Shown one piece after another: positions 37,171-45,068 of a stretch of DNA of 50,589 bases (position 1 is the first letter of the stretch; every line of letters starts with the position of its first letter). The stretch is from Frankiales bacterium. Its GTDB lineage: Bacteria; Actinomycetota; Actinomycetes; Mycobacteriales; SCTD01. The notes under the pieces are model-generated. The model did no database searches and had not been told where the DNA came from. It saw only the letters and a program-made list of their open reading frames with translations. A program made the position numbers and the translations under genes. The stretch covers positions 1 to 50,589 of the forward strand of contig JAODND010000024.1 in NCBI GenBank assembly GCA_025465465.1, read 5' to 3'.

Positions 37171-37385
37171 CGCCGCTCCGGCGCGGGCGGGACCCGCTTG
37201 GCGGCGACGACGGTCTCGGCGGGGATCTCGACCACCACGCCGTCACGTCGCTCGATGCGGACGAGCTCGTCCCAGGAGAGGAGCTGCCCGAGCACATCGC
37301 CGTACCCGCCTTCGGGCAGCGCCCGACGGAGTGAGACCCGTACGCCGGAGTCGCCCGGACCCACGTCGCGGGTGTAGCGCACCAT
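37167..37385 (-). CDS. Isolated N-terminal domain of a GNAT acetyltransferase
   Basis: 72 residues: VRYTRDVGPGDSGVRVSLRR, then VLGQLLSWDELVRIERRDGV and VEIPAETVVAAKRVPPAPER. As I recall, this is the small beta-barrel domain found at the start of actinobacterial acetyltransferases of the Rv0428c type; here it stops after the domain with no catalytic part. The stop overlaps the SirB1-like GTG (four bases), so it is translated and coupled, not simply debris. TAGTCT seven bases before the ATG suggests a leaderless mRNA. It is divergent from fdxA. Confidence 0.65.
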   Translation of the reverse strand: MVRYTRDVGPGDSGVRVSLRRALPEGGYGDVLGQLLSWDELVRIERRDGVVVEIPAETVVAAKRVPPAPERR

Positions 37386-37392
37386 GTCTGCG

Positions 37393-37398
37393 AGACTA
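37393..37398 (-). promoter_or_regulatory. Candidate -10 box (TAGTCT), leaderless start
   Basis: On the minus strand TAGTCT is followed by seven bases and the ATG at 37385. It would drive the small domain gene, the SirB1-like gene and perhaps the lipoprotein gene. Confidence 0.4.
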
Positions 37399-37435
37399 GA
37401 GGGGTAACCGCAACGCGAAGAGGATGGCTGAGCAA

Positions 37436-37777
37436 GTGACCTACGTGATCGCCGAGCCCTGCGTCGACGTCAAGGACAAGGCGTGCATCGAGGAGTGCCC
37501 GGTCGACTGCATCTATGAAGGCAAGCGCTCGCTCTACATCCACCCCGACGAGTGCGTCGACTGCGGTGCCTGTGAGCCGGTCTGCCCGGTCGAGGCCATC
37601 TACTACGAGGACGACACGCCCTCGCAGTGGAAGGACTACTACCGCGCCAACGTCGACTTCTTCACCGAGACCACCTCGATAGGCAGCCCCGGCGGCGCGT
37701 CGAAGGTCTGTCCCGTCGACCTCGACCACCCCGTCGTCATGGCGGTCCCGGAGGGTCTGAACACCGAGGGTCAGTGA
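37436..37777 (+). CDS. fdxA: 7Fe ferredoxin
   Basis: 113 residues from GTG 37436 (VTYVIAEPCVDVKDKACIEE), which matches the usual start of actinobacterial FdxA. The in-frame ATG at 37424 directly abuts AAGAGG and is too close to use it. The cluster motifs are the 3Fe-type set in CVDVKDKACIEECPVDCIY and the 4Fe-type CVDCGACEPVCPVEA. It carries electrons, for instance to cytochromes P450 or other oxidoreductases; the partner is unknown. The fdxA-dapC order, interrupted here by a surface protein gene, is common in actinobacteria. Confidence 0.95.
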   Translation: MTYVIAEPCVDVKDKACIEECPVDCIYEGKRSLYIHPDECVDCGACEPVCPVEAIYYEDDTPSQWKDYYRANVDFFTETTSIGSPGGASKVCPVDLDHPVVMAVPEGLNTEGQ

Positions 37778-37781
37778 CCTC

Positions 37782-37807
37782 GCGGGCCAGCCCGCTGTAG
37801 TCCTTTT
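37782..37807 (+). terminator. fdxA terminator
   Basis: GCGGGC-CA-GCCCGC (37782-37795) is followed within 10 bases by CCTTTTG, an intrinsic terminator five bases after the fdxA stop. Confidence 0.6.
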
Positions 37808-37901
37808 GTGCCATGGCCGAATTGGACCATGTCCCGTGAAACTCGCCTGAAGCGCGCCGGGTGGATGGCACCTGCTGCGCGCCTCAGCCTTGGGAGCCCA
37901 C

Positions 37902-39626
37902 GTGCGCACACGTCCTGTCCTTGCCACCACCGCCGCAGTCGCCGCAATCGGCCTCTGCATCGCGTCCAGCTCAGCCTCGGCCGCCACGGCCACGCCCGCC
38001 AAGGGCAAGGCGACGTCGGTGCTGTCGCTGCTGCAGGTCACCGCGGCCGGCCACGCGTTGCGGGTGGGGGACCTGACGCTGTCGAGCGACACATTGACCG
38101 GCAAGGCGCTGTCCTCGATCTCCGTGACGCCCGTGGTCGCGGACGGGACCGCCATCGGGCAGCAGAGCATCACCCCCGCCAACTCGCCGCTGACGTCGCC
38201 ATCCGCGAGCAGCCCAGGTGCGCTCGCCGGCCTGCTCTCGGTGACCAGCCCGGTGTTCGGAGCGGCCGCCACGACGCTTCCCTCTGCCCAGGCCGGCGCA
38301 GCATCCCTCGGCTCGCTCAAGGTGCTCGGTCTGACCGTTCCGCTCAACGGCACGCTCGACCTCAGCTCCGCGGTGAACAAGACGACGGGTGCGGTCAGCT
38401 CCAAGCAGGTCGTGATCAGCGGGCTGGCGCTGCCGAGCATCGCCGACCTGCTCGCTGCCCTCGGCCTCGACCTGACCAAGCTGCCGGTGGCGACGCTCAA
38501 CACCCTGGTCACGCAGCTCGGCCTGGTGACCTCGGCGATCAGCACCGCGCAGGCCGCGGCGTCGTCTGCTCTGGCCCAGGTCACGGCCGCCACCGCGACG
38601 CTCGCGACAGCGACGGGCACGCTGACCTCGGCCACGAGCAACCTGACCTCGGCGACCACGACGCTCCAGGGCCTGCTGAGCCAGATCCCGGCGGCCAACC
38701 TGATCGGGCTGCCCGCCGGTAGCAACACCGTCGCCGGATTCCTGACGCTGCCCACGGCCACCCAGACCCTCCTGGCCGCGACCGTGCCCGGCACGGCCGC
38801 CGCCGTCACCGCCGTGACGACCGCGCAGGGCCTCGTGACCACCGCGACCGCTGCCGTGGCGACCGCCCAGGCAGCGCTGACCAGCCTGACGGCGGCGCTC
38901 CAGGCGGCTCTCGCGCCGCTCCTCGCGCTGCTGACCGGCGTGCTCGACAGCACCCCGCTGCTGAGCATCGACAAGCTCAGCATCTCGAGCAAGGCTCTCG
39001 CCAGCTCCAACAAGGCGGGCGGTCAGCAGGCCCAGGTGCTCGGCGGGACTCTCACCGGGCTGCATGTGCTGGGCACCGACGTGCTTGACAGCGTGCTCGG
39101 GACCAGCTCGATCAACCTGGTGGACCTGGTGGGCTCGACCGCGACCCAGCTGACCTCGACGATCAACGGCCTCACGGGCACGCTGTCCAGCGTCCTGTCC
39201 TCCGTGCCCGGGCTGCCCACCCTGAAGATCCCGGCGCCGCAGATCACGCTGCTCACCAAGACCGCCGTCACCAGCATCAGCGGTGGGTTCGGCCGAGCGA
39301 GCACCTCCGTCACCGGTCTGAAGATCGCGCTGCCGGCCATCACGCTCCCGTCGGCCATTGCCCTCCCGGGTGCGGCGGCGCTGCCGGGTCTGTCGCTGCT
39401 CAACGGGCTGCTCACCAGCTCGCCGATCACGATGAGCCTGGCCACGCTGTCCGACCAGGCGGCGTTCGCGCCGGCCGTCGTCGCCGCGCCGACCACACCG
39501 ACCACGCCGACCACCGGTCCCACCACGCCGACGCTGCCGACCACCGGACTGCCCGCCGGACTGGCCGTCCTGGCGCTGCTCTCCATCGGTGGGGCGCTCG
39601 TCGTGCGGCGGCGCCTGCAGGCCTGA
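37902..39626 (+). CDS. LPTTG-anchored, Ala/Thr/Leu-rich surface protein
   Basis: 574 residues from GTG 37902, with GGGAG five bases upstream. A signal peptide ends SSSASA. The N-terminal (about 40-190) and later (about 350-500) parts are beta-rich and recall the choice-of-anchor family of actinobacterial surface proteins. Between them lies a low-complexity Ala/Thr/Leu helical stretch (about 205-345) likely to form an extended or coiled rod. A Thr/Pro linker follows, then LPTTG (about 545-549), a hydrophobic helix and RRRLQA: a sortase sorting signal. It splits fdxA from dapC, so it may be a later insertion into that locus. Function unknown, probably structural or adhesive. Confidence 0.82.
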   Translation: MRTRPVLATTAAVAAIGLCIASSSASAATATPAKGKATSVLSLLQVTAAGHALRVGDLTLSSDTLTGKALSSISVTPVVADGTAIGQQSITPANSPLTSPSASSPGALAGLLSVTSPVFGAAATTLPSAQAGAASLGSLKVLGLTVPLNGTLDLSSAVNKTTGAVSSKQVVISGLALPSIADLLAALGLDLTKLPVATLNTLVTQLGLVTSAISTAQAAASSALAQVTAATATLATATGTLTSATSNLTSATTTLQGLLSQIPAANLIGLPAGSNTVAGFLTLPTATQTLLAATVPGTAAAVTAVTTAQGLVTTATAAVATAQAALTSLTAALQAALAPLLALLTGVLDSTPLLSIDKLSISSKALASSNKAGGQQAQVLGGTLTGLHVLGTDVLDSVLGTSSINLVDLVGSTATQLTSTINGLTGTLSSVLSSVPGLPTLKIPAPQITLLTKTAVTSISGGFGRASTSVTGLKIALPAITLPSAIALPGAAALPGLSLLNGLLTSSPITMSLATLSDQAAFAPAVVAAPTTPTTPTTGPTTPTLPTTGLPAGLAVLALLSIGGALVVRRRLQA

Positions 39627-39638
39627 CCACCCCGTCGT

Positions 39639-39675
39639 CGCGCACCGCAGCCCTCTTGCGAGACTGCGGTGCGCG
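39639..39675 (+). terminator. Terminator after the LPTTG surface protein gene
   Basis: CGCGCACCGCAG and CTGCGGTGCGCG form a perfect 12-base stem with a 13-base loop, located between the surface protein stop and the dapC ribosome binding site. Confidence 0.75.
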
Positions 39676-39698
39676 GACGGCACCGGGAGGGCTGAGCA

Positions 39699-40805
39699 GT
39701 GAAGGAACCGTTGCAGGGCTGGGCGGCTCGGGCACAGCTCCCGCAGTTCCCGTGGGACCAGCTGGCACCGTACGCCGAGCAGGCCAGGCGGCACCCTGAC
39801 GGCATCGTCGACCTCAGCATCGGTACGCCGGTCGACCCCACGCCCGTCCTGGTGCAGCAGGCGCTGCAGGCGGCAGCGGACGCACCCGGCTATCCGCTCA
39901 CCATCGGCACACCCGCGCTCCGGAGCGCGCTCGTCGAGTGGTCGGTCCGTCGGCTCGGAGCGACCGTCACCGAGGCCAACGTCGTCCCGAGCATCGGCTC
40001 CAAGGAGCTGGTGTCGCTGCTGCCGGTGCTGCTCGGCCTGCACGGCAAGCAGGTCCTGCTGCCCGCCCTGGCCTACCCGACCTATGACGTCGGGGCCCGG
40101 CTCGCCGGGTGCGAGCCCGTCGCGACGAACGACCCGACCGCCCACGACCCGGCCGCGGTCGGGCTGGTCTGGCTCAACTCCCCGTCGAACCCGACGGGGA
40201 GGGTGCAGTCGGCGGAGGAGCTCAGGCAGGTCGTGGAGTGGGGCCGCGAGCACGGTGTGCTCATCGCCTCGGACGAGTGCTACCTCGAGCTCGACTGGGA
40301 ACGGGAGCCGGTGTCGGTCCTGCACCCGTCGGTCTCGGGCAGCTCCACCGAGGGCGTGCTCGCGCTGCACTCGCTGTCGAAGCGCTCGAACCTGGCGGGC
40401 TACCGCGCCGGCTTCGCCGTCGGCGATGCCACCGCGATCGCGCTGGTCACCGAAGCGCGCAAGCACATCGGGCTGTTGCCGCCCGCCCCCATCCAGGCTG
40501 CGACGGTCGCCGCGCTGGGCGACGATGCGCACCTGGCCGAGCAGAAGGAGCGCTACCGGCTGCGTCGCGAGCAGCTCAAGCCCGCGGTCGAGAAGGCCGG
40601 ATTCCGGGTCGAGCACTCCGAGGCCGGCCTGTATCTCTGGTGCACCCGCGACGAGGACTGCTGGCAGACCGTCGGCTGGCTTGCCGACCGGGGCATCCTG
40701 GCCGCTCCAGGGGCCTTCTACGGCGTTGCGGGTGCCCGACACGTCCGGGTGGCCCTGACGGCCACGGACGAGCGCATCAACGCCGCGGCGAACCGGTTTG
40801 GCTGA
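39699..40805 (+). CDS. dapC: Succinyldiaminopimelate transaminase
   Basis: 368 residues from GTG 39699, with GGGAGG eight bases upstream. It is a fold-type I PLP aminotransferase: VDLSIGTPVDPTP, then SKELVSLLPVLL, NSPSNPTGRVQS, ASDECYLEL and the PLP lysine in HSLSKRSNLAGYRAG. It transfers an amino group to N-succinyl-2-amino-6-ketopimelate in the succinylase route to diaminopimelate and lysine. dapD and dapE, the steps before and after, lie 2.3 kb downstream, separated by the secreted pair and a GNAT gene. Confidence 0.93.
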   Translation: MKEPLQGWAARAQLPQFPWDQLAPYAEQARRHPDGIVDLSIGTPVDPTPVLVQQALQAAADAPGYPLTIGTPALRSALVEWSVRRLGATVTEANVVPSIGSKELVSLLPVLLGLHGKQVLLPALAYPTYDVGARLAGCEPVATNDPTAHDPAAVGLVWLNSPSNPTGRVQSAEELRQVVEWGREHGVLIASDECYLELDWEREPVSVLHPSVSGSSTEGVLALHSLSKRSNLAGYRAGFAVGDATAIALVTEARKHIGLLPPAPIQAATVAALGDDAHLAEQKERYRLRREQLKPAVEKAGFRVEHSEAGLYLWCTRDEDCWQTVGWLADRGILAAPGAFYGVAGARHVRVALTATDERINAAANRFG

Positions 40806-40811
40806 CCCTAG

Positions 40812-41531
40812 CTAGGCCTCGCAGCCGGAGTAGCGGTCGTTGAAGCTCTGGCAGAGCCCTGAGTAGCCGTAGTTCTGGAAGGGGACGCCGTCGGTGGAGT
40901 TCACGACCTTGTAGGTGTAGGCGTCGAAATAGCTCCTACCGCTTGCTGGCAGGCCATTGCTGACAGCAGCGCCCTTGGCGAAGTAGAAGCCGCCGCCATA
41001 GGCGTAGCAGTAGCTCTGCTCTGAAGTCGTCGTACTCGTGAGCCGCACAGCACCGGCGGCGCGCAGCAACTCGCCGCTGTTGCTGGTGGTCGACTCGGTG
41101 TACTTGCCGCAGTCGCTCGTTGCGTTGTAGCGCGTGATCACCGTCGTCCCGGCCGTCTTGGTCAGCGTGATGATGACGCCCTCGGCTGTCTTGCCGACCT
41201 CGGTCCACGTCGTGTTGCCGTCGGTGCCGGACGTGGAGTAGGCCGTGCGGGGGCCGAAGTGCGAGATGACCCGAACCGTCGTGTCGCCGCCGTCGGCTCC
41301 GTAGGAGGAACCCGTCAGGGTCGTCGACGAGGTCAGCGCGCTGGCGATCTTCGCCGTGACCCCCGACTCGGGGCCGTAGGTGTACATGCTGTTGTCGCTG
41401 ACGGAGGAGTGGACCAGCTTGTGGGGTACGGGCCGACCAGCGGCCGAGGCGGTCCCCGTCGCGAGCTGCGGCAAAGCGAACGCGGCGACACAGCTGCCGA
41501 CTGCGATGGCCCTCTTCGTGGTTGTGCGCAT
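40812..41531 (-). CDS. Secreted four-cysteine protein A (tandem paralogue)
   Basis: 239 residues from ATG 41531, preceded by AGGGGA; a longer frame to 41639 runs through the leader. The signal peptide is MRTTTKRAIAVGSCVAAFAL followed by an ASA site. The mature part shares with its neighbour the block GKTAEGVIITLTKTAGTTVI, RYNATSDCG and FYFAKGAAVSNGLPASG, and four cysteines in matching positions (SDCGKY, SYCYAY, GLCQSF, SGCEA), implying two disulfides. No enzyme motif is seen and I do not recognise the family. Possible roles are an envelope-associated or secreted binding protein. It follows the terminator of gene B, so each has its own promoter. Confidence 0.75.
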   Translation of the reverse strand: MRTTTKRAIAVGSCVAAFALPQLATGTASAAGRPVPHKLVHSSVSDNSMYTYGPESGVTAKIASALTSSTTLTGSSYGADGGDTTVRVISHFGPRTAYSTSGTDGNTTWTEVGKTAEGVIITLTKTAGTTVITRYNATSDCGKYTESTTSNSGELLRAAGAVRLTSTTTSEQSYCYAYGGGFYFAKGAAVSNGLPASGRSYFDAYTYKVVNSTDGVPFQNYGYSGLCQSFNDRYSGCEA

Positions 41532-41583
41532 CCTGCATCCCCTCATCACGACGCGGTGCGCCGACTTCGTGAGGCGGACCCTA
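41532..41583 (-). promoter_or_regulatory. Conserved promoter/leader of secreted protein A
   Basis: On the minus strand it begins with TAGGGT (41583-41578, -10-like) and runs 52 bases to the ATG. It matches the leader of gene B at 44 of 52 positions by my count. TCACGA and TCGTGA bracket a small CGG-CGCA-CCG stem, giving a hairpin directly before the AGGGGA ribosome binding site. No TTGACA-like -35 is seen, yet similarity to B continues about 20 bases upstream. Confidence 0.6.
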
Positions 41584-41658
41584 TCGAGCGTTTCGTCCTC
41601 GCGCACGCTTCTCCGTGACCCGGATGTTCCCTTGCGCATGGTTAGGTCGCCGTCTGAA

Positions 41659-41698
41659 GCGACAGGAGCCCGCCGGCGAACCGGCGGGCTCCTGTCGC
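41659..41698 (-). terminator. Terminator of secreted protein B gene
   Basis: GCGACAGGAGCCCGCCGG and CCGGCGGGCTCCTGTCGC form a perfect 18-base stem with a CGAA loop, seven bases past the gene B stop on the minus strand. It is the longest perfect stem in the window and separates gene B from gene A. Confidence 0.85.
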
Positions 41699-41705
41699 GG
41701 GCTTG

Positions 41706-42437
41706 TTAGTCGTTGCAGTAGTACCGCTGGTTGAAGCACTGTCCGGCGTAGCTGTAGGGGTAGGGGCCGATGACGGGAACTCCGTTGACCACGTAAGCCT
41801 CGGTGCCGCTGGACGAGTACATGGTGGCCGCGCCCGAGGTCGGAAGGCCGTTGTTCACGGCGGCACCCTTGGCGAAGTAGATGCCACTGCCGTTGACGTC
41901 GCAGTACTGGCCCTGCCAGCCGTACGTGCTGGACAGGGTGGGGCTCGTGGTTCGCAAGAACTGGTCACCACCGATGCTGTTCGTGTAGAGGTCGCTGTAG
42001 GTCCCGCAGTCAGAGTTGGCGTTGTAGCGGGCGATCACCGTGGAGCCGGCGGTCTTGGTCATCGTGATGACCACCCCTTCTGCGGTCTTTCCCGAGTTGG
42101 AGTAGGTGTAGTTCCCGCTGCCCCCGCTGTTGTTGTACGAGGTGGGTACCCCCATCCGCGAGATCACCTTCACCACGGTTGCCCCGGAGTCGGCGCCGTA
42201 GGCGGTCCCTGTCAGCGTGCCCGTCGCACCGGCAGCGGTGCCGATGGCCTTCGAGATGCCGTTGTCGGTGTTGCTGTAGACAGTCATGGTGGTGCCGGTG
42301 TTGATGTTCGAGAGCCTCACCAGATTGCTCGGCGCCGGCTGAGTGGTAGCCGACGCGATCCCCGTCACCATGAGAGGGAGCGCAAAGGCTGCCCCGCAGC
42401 TGGTGAGTGTGGCGATCCTCTTCGTGGACTTGCGCAT
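41706..42437 (-). CDS. Secreted four-cysteine protein B (tandem paralogue)
   Basis: 243 residues from ATG 42437. The signal peptide is MRKSTKRIATLTSCGAAFAL with a site after GIASA. The mature protein is about half identical to A by eye, sharing SGKTAEGVVITMTKTAGSTV, RYNANSDCG and YFAKGAAVNNGLPTSG, plus four cysteines (SDCGTY, QYCDV, GQCFNQ, YYCND). The region between Cys1 and Cys2 differs most. The gene has its own promoter/leader and a strong terminator. It is unknown in function; A and B look like a duplication that has diverged under selection. Confidence 0.75.
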   Translation of the reverse strand: MRKSTKRIATLTSCGAAFALPLMVTGIASATTQPAPSNLVRLSNINTGTTMTVYSNTDNGISKAIGTAAGATGTLTGTAYGADSGATVVKVISRMGVPTSYNNSGGSGNYTYSNSGKTAEGVVITMTKTAGSTVIARYNANSDCGTYSDLYTNSIGGDQFLRTTSPTLSSTYGWQGQYCDVNGSGIYFAKGAAVNNGLPTSGAATMYSSSGTEAYVVNGVPVIGPYPYSYAGQCFNQRYYCND

Positions 42438-42490
42438 CCTGCATTCCCCTCTTGACGACGCGGCGCGCCGATTTCGTGATTGGGACGCTA
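42438..42490 (-). promoter_or_regulatory. Conserved promoter/leader of secreted protein B
   Basis: On the minus strand TAGCGT (42490-42485) starts a 53-base leader nearly matching that of gene A, including the CGG-CGCG-CCG mini-stem and AGGGGA. The outer stem is TCACGA with TCGTCA, one mismatch from the A version. Eight substitutions and one inserted base separate the two leaders. Confidence 0.6.
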
Positions 42491-42563
42491 TCCACCGCCT
42501 CGTCCGCCCGCAGTGCCTTTGTGGGCCCTTTGAGATAGTTCGTTTGGGTCACTACCTTCACGG

Positions 42564-43145
42564 TCAGGGTCGGCTGTCGCGCCACATCGGGGTGATCGTC
42601 GGGCAGCCGTCCGGCACGCGGAGCGGCTCGCGGTCGACGAAGCCGTGTCGTCGGTAGAACGGCAGGTTGCGCGGGTTCGAGCTCTCGAGGAACGCCGGCC
42701 AGCCGAACGCGTCGCAGACCTCCAGGGCCGGACCGAGCACGGCTGACCCGAGGCCCTTGCCCTGGACCGCGGCACCCAGATAGCCGAGGTAGGCGTGCGC
42801 ACCGGACGGGTGCTGCCTCTCGACCAGTGCCGACATCCGGATCAGCTTCAGGGAGCCGAGCCGCGCAATCGGTGCGACCCGAGGCGCGAGCCGCAACGTC
42901 TCCGCCAGCCCCAGCCGCCATTGCCCCGGCGGGTGCCACCACGCCGCCGCGTCGTCGGTGATCGTGAACTGCGACGGATGCCGCTCGACTCCTGCCGCGG
43001 TGATCGCCGCGACCACCCGTGAGGCGCGGTCGCCGACCAGCCACCTCCACACCGGGTCGTCGGCGAACGCGGCGCCGAACGCGGCTCCGACGGCAGCGGC
43101 GTCGGCTCTGGTTGCCGGACGCGGGACACTAGGGTCTAGGGACAT
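42564..43145 (-). CDS. GNAT family N-acetyltransferase
   Basis: 193 residues from ATG 43145. The fold is GNAT: RPATRADAAAVGAAFGAAFA at the start, then HAYLGYLGAAVQGKGLGSAV, which holds the acetyl-CoA pyrophosphate loop (QGKGLGS), and NLPFYRRHGFVDRE near the end. The substrate is unknown. Its ATG interlocks with the dapD ATG on the other strand (shared CATG, 43143-43146). AGGA nine bases upstream lies inside the dapD coding region. A longer frame extends to 43346 antisense to dapD and is not favoured. Confidence 0.85.
   Translation of the reverse strand: MSLDPSVPRPATRADAAAVGAAFGAAFADDPVWRWLVGDRASRVVAAITAAGVERHPSQFTITDDAAAWWHPPGQWRLGLAETLRLAPRVAPIARLGSLKLIRMSALVERQHPSGAHAYLGYLGAAVQGKGLGSAVLGPALEVCDAFGWPAFLESSNPRNLPFYRRHGFVDREPLRVPDGCPTITPMWRDSRP
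43130..43135 (+). promoter_or_regulatory. Candidate -10 box of dapD (TAGGGT)
   Basis: TAGGGT ends eight bases before the dapD ATG (43144), so the transcript would have almost no leader. It lies inside the 5' end of the divergent GNAT gene. Confidence 0.4.
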
Positions 43146-43959
43146 GAGCGACAGTCCTATCAGCAACGCCATCGACGAGCTCTGGGAGCGCCGCGCCGAC
43201 CTCACGCCCGCCGACGAGGACGCGCGCAAGCAGGTGATCGCGGCCGTCGACCTGCTCGACACCGGCCAGGCCAGGGTGGCCACGATCGTCGACGACGAGG
43301 TCGTCGTGGACGAGCGCGCCAAGCGGGCGATCCTGCTGAGCTTCAAGACGATGCCGATGGTCGAGACGTCTGTGCCCTACAGCCACGACCGCATCCCGCT
43401 GAAGACCACCTTCGCCGGCGTCCGCGTCGTCGCCGGCGCCCTCGCGCGCTGGGGATCGTTCTTCGAGCCGGGTGTCGTGCTGATGCCGAGCTACACCAAC
43501 ATCGGCGGCTATGTCGGAGCCGGCTCGATGGTCGACACGTGGGCCACCGTCGGCAGCTGTGCCCAGATCGGCAAGAACGTCCACCTGTCCGGTGGAGTCG
43601 GCATCGGCGGTGTCCTCGAGCCCCCGAACGCCGCACCCGTGATCATCGAGGACGAGGCCCTGATCGGCAGCCGCAGCATGGTCGTCGAAGGCGCCCGGGT
43701 CGGGAAGGGCGCGGTGCTCGGCGCCGGCACGATCCTGTCCGCGAGCATGCCCGTGATCGATGCGGAGACAGGTCTGGAGCTCGGCCGCGGTCGCGTGCCG
43801 GACTGGTGCGTCGCGGTCGGTGGCACCCGCACCAAGGAGTTCGCCGGCGGGTCGTTCGGGCTGCCGTGCGTGCTCGTCATCAAGCGCCTCGCCGAGGGTG
43901 AGCGGCACGACAAGGCGCAGCTCAACGACGTGCTCCGAGGCCACGGCCTGAGCACGTGA
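43144..43959 (+). CDS. dapD: Tetrahydrodipicolinate N-succinyltransferase (E. coli-type)
   Basis: 271 residues. It succinylates tetrahydrodipicolinate in the diaminopimelate pathway. The left-handed beta-helix carries [40 protein letters not shown] and VGIGGVLEP, close to the E. coli enzyme in sequence and length (about 274). The better-known actinobacterial DapD, as in M. tuberculosis, is longer (about 317) and quite different. So this copy is of the proteobacterial type, by ancestry or transfer. It is coupled to dapE by a GTGA overlap. Confidence 0.94.
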   Translation: MSDSPISNAIDELWERRADLTPADEDARKQVIAAVDLLDTGQARVATIVDDEVVVDERAKRAILLSFKTMPMVETSVPYSHDRIPLKTTFAGVRVVAGALARWGSFFEPGVVLMPSYTNIGGYVGAGSMVDTWATVGSCAQIGKNVHLSGGVGIGGVLEPPNAAPVIIEDEALIGSRSMVVEGARVGKGAVLGAGTILSASMPVIDAETGLELGRGRVPDWCVAVGGTRTKEFAGGSFGLPCVLVIKRLAEGERHDKAQLNDVLRGHGLST

Positions 43960-45005
43960 CCCTCGACCTGTCCGACCCGGTCGCACTGACCGCGCAGCTC
44001 GTCGACATCGCCTCGGTCAGCGGCGACGAGCAGCGGCTCGCTGATGCGGTGGAGCAGGCACTGCAGCTGCCCCACCTCACGGTCGAGCGGGTCGGCAACA
44101 ACGTCGTCGCCCGCACCGACCTCGGCCGCGACCGGCGGGTGCTGCTCGCCGGCCACCTCGACACGGTGCCCCTCGCCGACAACCTGCCGTCCCGCCTCGA
44201 GGGCGACCTGCTCTATGGCTGCGGCACCAGTGACATGAAGAGCGGCGATGCCGTGCTCCTGCACCTCGCCGCCACGCTCGCCGACCCGGCGTACGACGTG
44301 ACCTACGTCCTCTACGACAACGAGGAGGTGGCCGCAGACCTCAACGGCCTCGGGCAGCTCGTCAGCCGTCATCGCGACTGGCTCGACGCCGACCTCGCGG
44401 TCCTCATGGAACCGACGAACGGCCTCATCGAGGCCGGCTGCCAGGGGACCCTCCGCATCGACATCGCGCTGTCCGGCCGACGTGCGCACAGTGCGCGCTC
44501 GTGGCTCGGCGACAACGCGATCCACGCCGCCGCCCCCGTGCTGGCGGCGCTGTCGTCGTACCAGCCCCGTGACGTCGACATCGACGGCTGCGTCTACAAG
44601 GAGGGGCTGCAGGCGGTCGCCATCGCCGGCGGGGTGGCCGGCAACGTGGTGCCCGACGCGGCGACCGTGACGGTGAACTTCCGCTTCGCACCGGACCGCT
44701 CCGAGGAGCAGGCCCTGCAGCACGTCCGCGACCTCTTTGACGGGTACGACCTGACGCTGACTGACTCGAGCGGGGGAGCGCTGCCCGGGCTGACCGCGCC
44801 CGCCGCGCGGCACTTCGTCGACGCCGTGGGGGAGAGGCCGGTGGCGAAGTACGGCTGGACCGATGTCGCGCGCTTCAGCGCTCTCGGGATCCCGGCGCTG
44901 AACTACGGGCCGGGCGACCCCAACCTGGCGCACACCCGCGAGGAGCACGTCGACCTGCGCCTCGTCACGAAAGCCGCCGACCTGCTCCGCTCGTACCTGG
45001 CCTGA
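43956..45005 (+). CDS. dapE: Succinyl-diaminopimelate desuccinylase
   Basis: 349 residues from GTG 43956. It is an M20 metallohydrolase with the zinc-ligand motifs [14 protein letters not shown] (His, Asp), [12 protein letters not shown] (Asp), [14 protein letters not shown] (Glu-Glu) and a C-terminal His in [10 protein letters not shown]. Normally the third motif reads close to YDHEEV; here Asn replaces His before the glutamates, probably without effect. It removes succinate to give LL-diaminopimelate. It forms a coupled pair with dapD. Confidence 0.95.
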   Translation: MTLDLSDPVALTAQLVDIASVSGDEQRLADAVEQALQLPHLTVERVGNNVVARTDLGRDRRVLLAGHLDTVPLADNLPSRLEGDLLYGCGTSDMKSGDAVLLHLAATLADPAYDVTYVLYDNEEVAADLNGLGQLVSRHRDWLDADLAVLMEPTNGLIEAGCQGTLRIDIALSGRRAHSARSWLGDNAIHAAAPVLAALSSYQPRDVDIDGCVYKEGLQAVAIAGGVAGNVVPDAATVTVNFRFAPDRSEEQALQHVRDLFDGYDLTLTDSSGGALPGLTAPAARHFVDAVGERPVAKYGWTDVARFSALGIPALNYGPGDPNLAHTREEHVDLRLVTKAADLLRSYLA

Positions 45006-45068
45006 CGGCACTGTCTGACGACGCAGAAGCCGGGTAGGGCTCCTCACACCACGATGAGAGGAGCCACC

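Noticed and set aside
37971..40742. A 923-residue minus-strand open frame across the LPTTG protein and dapC
   Set aside because: Composition artefact; it is antisense to two well-supported genes and shows no domain.
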